From UBA11957 sp963603285 (GTDB lineage Bacteria; Bacillota; Clostridia; Lachnospirales; Lachnospiraceae), in NCBI GenBank assembly GCA_963603285.1, contig CAVCMG010000008.1, forward strand, positions 28,856 to 92,855: a stretch of 64,000 nucleotides of DNA. The letters are read 5' to 3'. Shown piece after piece: positions 59,777 to 64,000 of this stretch; within the stretch, counting starts at the first letter, position 1; every line of letters begins with the position of its first letter. The notes beneath the pieces were generated by a model. The model saw only the letters and a list, made by a program, of their open reading frames with translations. It did not search any database and was not told the origin of the DNA. A program made the translations under genes and the position numbers.

Positions 59777-61243
59777 TCAATTATCCGACCGTGAAAATGC
59801 ATTCTTCATCTTCCCGCTTGAAGCAAACAGAATCTTCTGTAACAAACTCTGTGTCTCTTTCTTTGCCATATCCGCAAACTGCCGGTTGCACGCTTCCAGA
59901 TATGCAGACACATCTGTCGGTTTCTGCTCTTTGTATGCCCGGTCAAACGTATGCAGCATCTCATGTCCCAGCGACCGTACCTTCAGCTGATACCGTTCAA
60001 TGTGGATACTGCAGGTATTGAAATGCGGATCGGCCAGCGCTGCGATCAGGCGGTTATTCCAGTAGAAATTCTCCGTGGTGACCTCTGCTGTCGTATTGGC
60101 CAGATATTCCGGCGTCGTGTTGACATTGCCATAAAACGGTACCATTTCATTAAACGCATTCGAGCCTGTAGCGATCCATTCAACAGCCCGGATCTCCTCC
60201 GGCATATACGGGCGCAGCTGTGTGATGGCCACAAAATTGTTGCGGTTGATGCCGATCGGACGGTACTTGCCCTGCAGCCGCTTGTCGGCATGGCTATCAT
60301 ACGGATCAAAATCCGTGCCCTGATAATAGGAGGACAGCACGTACTTGATATCCTCCGGCGTGATCTTTCGCTCCGGTACCATACACCATGGCAGGAAATC
60401 CGACTCCGGCGTAAAGTCCGCATCCGTCCCCTCCCAGATAAAGGTATTGGGATTTAACGTTTTCAGCATATACCAGGCTCTCGGCGTATTGTAGACATGA
60501 TCCGAATCGTCATGGCTGCCAAAGGCTCCGCGCACATCAAAGTCCGTATTTTCTGCTGGATCCGTACTGTCCATGGACAGATCCAGATGATATTCCCGGA
60601 TAAAATCAAGCAGATCCGCCGAACACATATGTGATTTTTTCTCGCCATAGGCATCCACAAAATCAAAACTGTCAATGCCCTGCTGATTCGGCATCACCAC
60701 ATACGCATCGTCCGGCACACGCTTGGCAATCCAATGATGGCCGCCGATGGATTCCAGCCACCAGATTTCTTCCAGATCCTGAAAACCGATACCGTTGATC
60801 TCATATGTACCATACTGTTCCAGCAGTGCGCCCAGACGAAGTACGCCCTCTCTGGCACTCTTTATATAGGGAAGAACGATGGTCAGCATATCCTCCTCGC
60901 CGATACCGCCCGATACCAGCGGATCCGCACCGAGCACACGGGAATTGCTTGTCAGCGTCTCCGTCTCGCTCATGGCTACGTTGCACTCGTTAAATCCGGC
61001 CTCTCCCCAGATCCCCTCATCCGGCAGGGCATTCGGCATGGCTGTATAGCGCATGGGATCGTCCGGCAGGTCGATCTCCACCTTCGAGATTACAGACACA
61101 TAATGACGCGGCTGCTGCTCCGGCGTCACAACAATAAATTTTTTCGGATCAAAGGAACCGCCACCGGAATCCTCGTTTCTCGCCATCATCGTGGAGCCAT
61201 CATAGGTCGCTTTTTTACCAACCAGTATTGTTGTACAGGGCAT
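59777..61243 (-). CDS. C69-family dipeptidase
   Basis: A 488-residue dipeptidase of family C69 (PepD-like, N-terminal nucleophile class), starting MPCTTILVGKKATYDGSTMMARNEDSGGG. The cysteine at position 3 is the likely nucleophile once the N terminus is trimmed. Further family regions are EAGFNECNVAMSETETLTSN, WWLESIGGHHWIAKRVPDDAYVVMPNQQGID and GAFGSHDDSDHVYNTPRAWYML. It should cleave a range of dipeptides in the cytoplasm. ATG 61243 has AAAGGAAG upstream and its own promoter. Confidence 0.92.
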   Translation of the reverse strand: MPCTTILVGKKATYDGSTMMARNEDSGGGSFDPKKFIVVTPEQQPRHYVSVISKVEIDLPDDPMRYTAMPNALPDEGIWGEAGFNECNVAMSETETLTSNSRVLGADPLVSGGIGEEDMLTIVLPYIKSAREGVLRLGALLEQYGTYEINGIGFQDLEEIWWLESIGGHHWIAKRVPDDAYVVMPNQQGIDSFDFVDAYGEKKSHMCSADLLDFIREYHLDLSMDSTDPAENTDFDVRGAFGSHDDSDHVYNTPRAWYMLKTLNPNTFIWEGTDADFTPESDFLPWCMVPERKITPEDIKYVLSSYYQGTDFDPYDSHADKRLQGKYRPIGINRNNFVAITQLRPYMPEEIRAVEWIATGSNAFNEMVPFYGNVNTTPEYLANTTAEVTTENFYWNNRLIAALADPHFNTCSIHIERYQLKVRSLGHEMLHTFDRAYKEQKPTDVSAYLEACNRQFADMAKKETQSLLQKILFASSGKMKNAFSRSDN

Positions 61244-61283
61244 ATTTTTTCTTCCTTTCTGCTGTTTCTCTATTGTATGCAAA

Positions 61284-61320
61284 GCAGCCGGGATGCGCAC
61301 ATCACGCATATCCCGGCTGC
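61284..61320 (-). other. Strong hairpin at the 5' end of the dipeptidase mRNA
   Basis: GCAGCCGGGAT and ATCCCGGCTGC pair around 15 bases. It lies about 10 bases downstream of the promoter, so it would sit at the very 5' end of the transcript and could stabilise it or regulate translation. No T-run follows. Confidence 0.6.
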
Positions 61321-61331
61321 ACACTACAGTC

Positions 61332-61360
61332 ATTATGCACTTTTTGTCAGAAAATGTAAA
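61332..61360 (-). promoter_or_regulatory. Promoter of the dipeptidase gene
   Basis: Minus strand TTTACA (61355-61360), 17-base spacer, CATAAT (61332-61337), just after the DUF308 gene stop. Confidence 0.68.
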
Positions 61361-61371
61361 TAGAGTACCCT

Positions 61372-61917
61372 CTACCACAGATCGCCCAGACCGCTGCAGG
61401 CGGTGATGATACCCTCGATACCAAACAGGATCAGATAAAAGCTGACCAGATAGGACACACCCAGAAGCGATGCCATCGGATCAATGAGCATCATAACGCC
61501 CAGCACAATACCGAAAATATTCAGGATCATGGAAAACCAGTAATATACCCGGCCTGTCAGTACCCGGATATGCCCCACATGGGACAGCCGGGAAATACAG
61601 TGGGCGATAAACCACAGCGGGAACAACAGCGACAGCAGCCATTTTCCGGCATCCGGATAAATCACGATTGACACACCGGCCATTACACTTAAAATACCGG
61701 AAACCAGAGCTACCGTCGGACCAAAGCCGGTATGCTTCTCCACTTTGACATAAAATACAATATCCTTTACACCGATCACAACCGCCATCAGACCATATAC
61801 GATCACAAAGGTAGTCAGCGCTTTATCCGGCCACAGCAGGGTAAAAACGCCGAGCAGTAAGAGGCAAAGTCCACTGATTCCCTCCAGCCAGCCAAATCCG
61901 GAAAAATGATGTCTCAT
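61372..61917 (-). CDS. HdeD-like membrane protein (DUF308)
   Basis: A 181-residue membrane protein with about six hydrophobic segments in pairs, the DUF308/HdeD pattern (GLCLLLLGVFTLLWPDKALTTFVIVYGL, then AGVSIVIYPDAG and LGVMMLIDPMASLLGVSYLVSFYLILFGIEGI). In E. coli HdeD is acid-stress linked. It starts inside the ftsH stop (ATGA overlap), so it is translationally coupled to ftsH and may work in membrane quality control (inference). Confidence 0.85.
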   Translation of the reverse strand: MRHHFSGFGWLEGISGLCLLLLGVFTLLWPDKALTTFVIVYGLMAVVIGVKDIVFYVKVEKHTGFGPTVALVSGILSVMAGVSIVIYPDAGKWLLSLLFPLWFIAHCISRLSHVGHIRVLTGRVYYWFSMILNIFGIVLGVMMLIDPMASLLGVSYLVSFYLILFGIEGIITACSGLGDLW

Positions 61918-63743
61918 GCCTTTTCCCCTCCTTTGCCTTCGAGGATCTCCATAAACTGTTCCCCAGTGATCGTCTCCTCTTCGTACAGGAATCCGGCGAT
62001 CTCATCCAGCTTCGCCCGGTTTTCTTCGAGAATACGGCGAGCCTTTTCATGCTGGGTACGCACAAGCTCCACGACCTTCTCATCGATCCGCTTCTGTGTA
62101 TCTGCCGAACAGGTAAGGGAGCTGTCGCCGCCAAGATACTGGTTGTTCACCGTCTCCATGGCAACCATATCAAACTCATCGCTCATACCATACCGGGTGA
62201 TCATGGCCCGGGCCAGCTTTGTCGCCTGCTCGATATCGTTGGATGCGCCCGTCGTGATCTCGCCAAAGACCACTTCCTCCGCAGCACGGCCGCCGGTAAA
62301 GGTGGCGATCTTGTTCTCGATTTCTTCCTTTGTCATTAGATATTTATCTGCCTGCTCCACCTGCATCGTATAGCCAAGCGCACCGGAGGTTCTGGGGATG
62401 ATCGTAATCTTCTGCACCGGTGCGGAATGGCTCTGTAAAGCCGCAATCAACGCATGGCCCACCTCATGATAAGCCACAACCTTTTTCTCGTGATCTGACA
62501 ATACAGCATTCTTCTTCTGGTATCCGGCAATGACCACCTCAATACTCTCTTCCAGATCCGCTTCTGTAACGATCGTACGGCCGTCACGTACTGCACGGAG
62601 CGCAGCCTCATTGATGATATTGGCAAGCTCTGCGCCGGATGCACCGGAAGCCATACGGGCGATCGTGTGAAAATCCACATCCTCCGCCGGTTTAATTTTG
62701 CGGGCATGCACCTTCAGAATCGCTTCCCTGCCTGCCAGATCTGGCAGCTCAACCGGCACACGGCGGTCAAAACGGCCCGGACGGGTCAGCGCCGGATCCA
62801 GGGATTCCGGACGGTTGGTGGCCGCCAGAATGATGACACCGTTATTGCCTTCAAAGCCATCCATCTCTGTCAGCAGCTGGTTTAACGTCTGCTCACGCTC
62901 ATCGTTGCCGCCGATCTGACCGTCACGCTTTTTACCGATGGCATCGATCTCATCGATAAAAACGATACACGGCGCTTTTTCCTTAGCCTGCTTGAAGAGG
63001 TCACGCACCTTGGATGCACCCATGCCGACAAACATCTCAACAAATTCCGAACCGGACATGGAGAAAAACGGCACATTGGCCTCACCGGCTACCGCCTTTG
63101 CCAGCATGGTCTTACCTGTTCCAGGCGGGCCGACAAGCAGAACGCCCTTCGGCATCGAAGCACCGGCCTCGGTATACTTGTCCGGATTGTGCAGATAATC
63201 TACGATCTCTGCCAGATTTTCCTTGGCCTCATCCTCACCTGCCACATCGTCAAAATGGATGCCCTCTGTCGACGGCACATACATCTTGGCATTGCTTTTA
63301 CCCGTGCCAAACATCATGGCGTTCTTGCCACCGGCCTGACTCATCAGCTTTTTACCCATGTACTGCCCCAGTGCGGCAAAGATCAGAATCGGCAGGATAA
63401 AGGTAAGAAATACGCTTAAGAGCGGCGACATCGTCTTTTCGATGTTCTTTTCAAAGCTTGCACCGCAATCGTACAGTCTCTGTGTCAGTGTCGGATCATC
63501 CATGACACCTGTCTTATATATATTTTTCTCTTCCTTATCGGTAAAAATGATCTGTGAACTCTCCACCTGTACCTGACCGATATCCTTATCATCGATCATT
63601 TTCATAAATGTACCGTAGTCCACTTCCTTGACCTGATGCTGCAAAAGCAGCGGGGAAACAAAAATGTTGAATACCAGAATCACCACCAGCACGATCAGAT
63701 AATAATACAGCAGCGGTTTCTTGGGCGATTTGACTTCCTGCAT
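61914..63743 (-). CDS. ftsH: ATP-dependent zinc metalloprotease FtsH
   Basis: Membrane AAA+ protease degrading damaged membrane and some soluble proteins. The 609-residue product has two membrane helices (about 12-34 and 107-126), Walker A GPPGTGKT (205-212), Walker B FIDEID (262-267), the SRH region NRPESLDPALTRPGRFDR and the zinc motif HEVGH (426-430). ATG 63743 has AGAAGGAGG; the longer frame upstream to 63971 reads into the tRNA region and is rejected. It is coupled to the DUF308 gene downstream. Confidence 0.97.
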   Translation of the reverse strand: MQEVKSPKKPLLYYYLIVLVVILVFNIFVSPLLLQHQVKEVDYGTFMKMIDDKDIGQVQVESSQIIFTDKEEKNIYKTGVMDDPTLTQRLYDCGASFEKNIEKTMSPLLSVFLTFILPILIFAALGQYMGKKLMSQAGGKNAMMFGTGKSNAKMYVPSTEGIHFDDVAGEDEAKENLAEIVDYLHNPDKYTEAGASMPKGVLLVGPPGTGKTMLAKAVAGEANVPFFSMSGSEFVEMFVGMGASKVRDLFKQAKEKAPCIVFIDEIDAIGKKRDGQIGGNDEREQTLNQLLTEMDGFEGNNGVIILAATNRPESLDPALTRPGRFDRRVPVELPDLAGREAILKVHARKIKPAEDVDFHTIARMASGASGAELANIINEAALRAVRDGRTIVTEADLEESIEVVIAGYQKKNAVLSDHEKKVVAYHEVGHALIAALQSHSAPVQKITIIPRTSGALGYTMQVEQADKYLMTKEEIENKIATFTGGRAAEEVVFGEITTGASNDIEQATKLARAMITRYGMSDEFDMVAMETVNNQYLGGDSSLTCSADTQKRIDEKVVELVRTQHEKARRILEENRAKLDEIAGFLYEEETITGEQFMEILEGKGGEKA

Positions 63744-63882
63744 ATGCCTGCCTCCTTCTATAGCTTCAATTTTTATACATTGTAGGCAGGAAACGTTGTT
63801 TTGTATACAGGCAAAAATCCAGATGTGTTTAAAAACCAGACACGAAAGTCGATATGCACAAATTTTCATATGTATGGCAACT

Positions 63883-63919
63883 GCAAGCATGGACTTTAGC
63901 TCGTTGCTCACGCAAAAAA
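63883..63919 (-). repeat. Dispersed element, family 1, copy B
   Basis: GCAAGCATGGACTTTAG then GCTCGTTGCTCACGC and an A-run, matching 6469-6504 at about 31 of 37 positions. On the minus strand it begins in the T-run of the tRNA-Leu terminator. Confidence 0.75.
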
Positions 63920-63943
63920 CCTCTAATCTTTCGATCAGAGGTT
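63914..63943 (-). terminator. Terminator of the tRNA-Leu gene
   Basis: On the minus strand, AACCTCTGATC and GATTAGAGGTT pair around GAAA with one wobble, then a T-run of six, four bases after the tRNA 3' end. Confidence 0.88.
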
Positions 63944-63946
63944 TCA

Positions 63947-64000
63947 TGCGGAAGATGGGACTTGAACCCACACGAGCGCAATGCTCACAAGATCCTTAGT
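63947..64000 (-). tRNA. tRNA-Leu, anticodon AAG, 3' part (runs off the window)
   Basis: The minus-strand 3' half of a type II tRNA is visible: anticodon loop CTAAGGA (anticodon AAG by loop position), 3' anticodon stem TCTTG, a long variable arm (TGAGC...GCTCG), T arm GTGGG-TTCAAGT-CCCAT and acceptor end CTTCCGCA. CCA is not encoded. The base before the loop (A31) pairs with T39, supporting the register. The 5' half lies outside the window, so the anticodon call rests on half a molecule. Confidence 0.85.

Noticed and set aside
63744..63971. N-terminal extension of FtsH
   Set aside because: It runs through the repeat, terminator and tRNA gene; the ATG at 63743 has a near-perfect ribosome site.

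Overview
The window looks like chromosome from a gut-type Clostridia, most likely a Lachnospiraceae (inference from the gene set and protein style, not from a database match). Supporting signs are strong AGGAGG-type ribosome sites, short intergenic gaps, sigma-A type promoters, a pta-ackA acetate branch, TmcAL, a zinc-type ribosomal protein L32, a DUF4317 protein, NSS and NhaC sodium-coupled carriers, and a helix-turn-helix/alanine-aminotransferase fusion. About 60 protein genes and one partial tRNA are visible. About 50 genes lie on the minus strand and eight on the plus strand. I see no prophage, insertion sequence, CRISPR array, rRNA or conjugation gene. The only clear gene wreck is an ABC-transporter remnant at 10215-10637.

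Left part (1-24 kb). A dut / zinc-finger membrane protein / polA / coaE operon is followed by a feoA-like gene paired with a two-GGDEF/EAL protein, then rpsO and pnp, and murI on the plus strand. A CdaR-type regulator diverges from a glycerate kinase and GntP permease (a sugar-acid or glycerate module). Next come a lipoprotein, a nuclease-helicase fusion, a FliB-like Cys-rich protein, a MATE pump, an Mrp ATPase with a His-rich CsoR-like repressor, and the HTH-aminotransferase fusion.

Middle (24-42 kb). A coaD operon carries an orphan DNA methyltransferase with an odd catalytic motif and a hypoxanthine/uracil-type DNA glycosylase. A Ser/Thr-rich lipoprotein follows. An amino-acid operon encodes an NSS symporter, a D-2-hydroxyacid dehydrogenase, an aminotransferase and a solo B3/4 protein. 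It has a strong promoter with an inverted repeat over its -10 box, an intrinsic terminator inside its leader, and a Crp/Fnr gene just upstream. Then come a flippase, ung, an isolated hisHF pair, a two-component system, a PASTA-less Ser/Thr kinase and a duplicated rhamnose-mutarotase-type protein.

Right part (42-64 kb). A copper locus (csoR, copA carrying a fused CopZ domain) has two tandem promoters, each with a CsoR-like palindrome in its spacer. An incomplete nickel-pincer cofactor set (larB, larC) is coupled to an M64 peptidase. Then yceD-rpmF, pta-ackA diverging from tmcAL, an NhaC / twin PatB-type aminotransferase operon diverging from a YheO/DauR-type regulator, a C69 dipeptidase, ftsH coupled to a DUF308 membrane gene, and a partial tRNA-Leu (anticodon AAG).

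Scattered between genes are at least two families of short repeated elements and many hairpins. These repeats, the copper promoters, the leader of the amino-acid operon and the copA-copZ fusion are the most interesting features. Functions rest on motif reading by eye, without searches.
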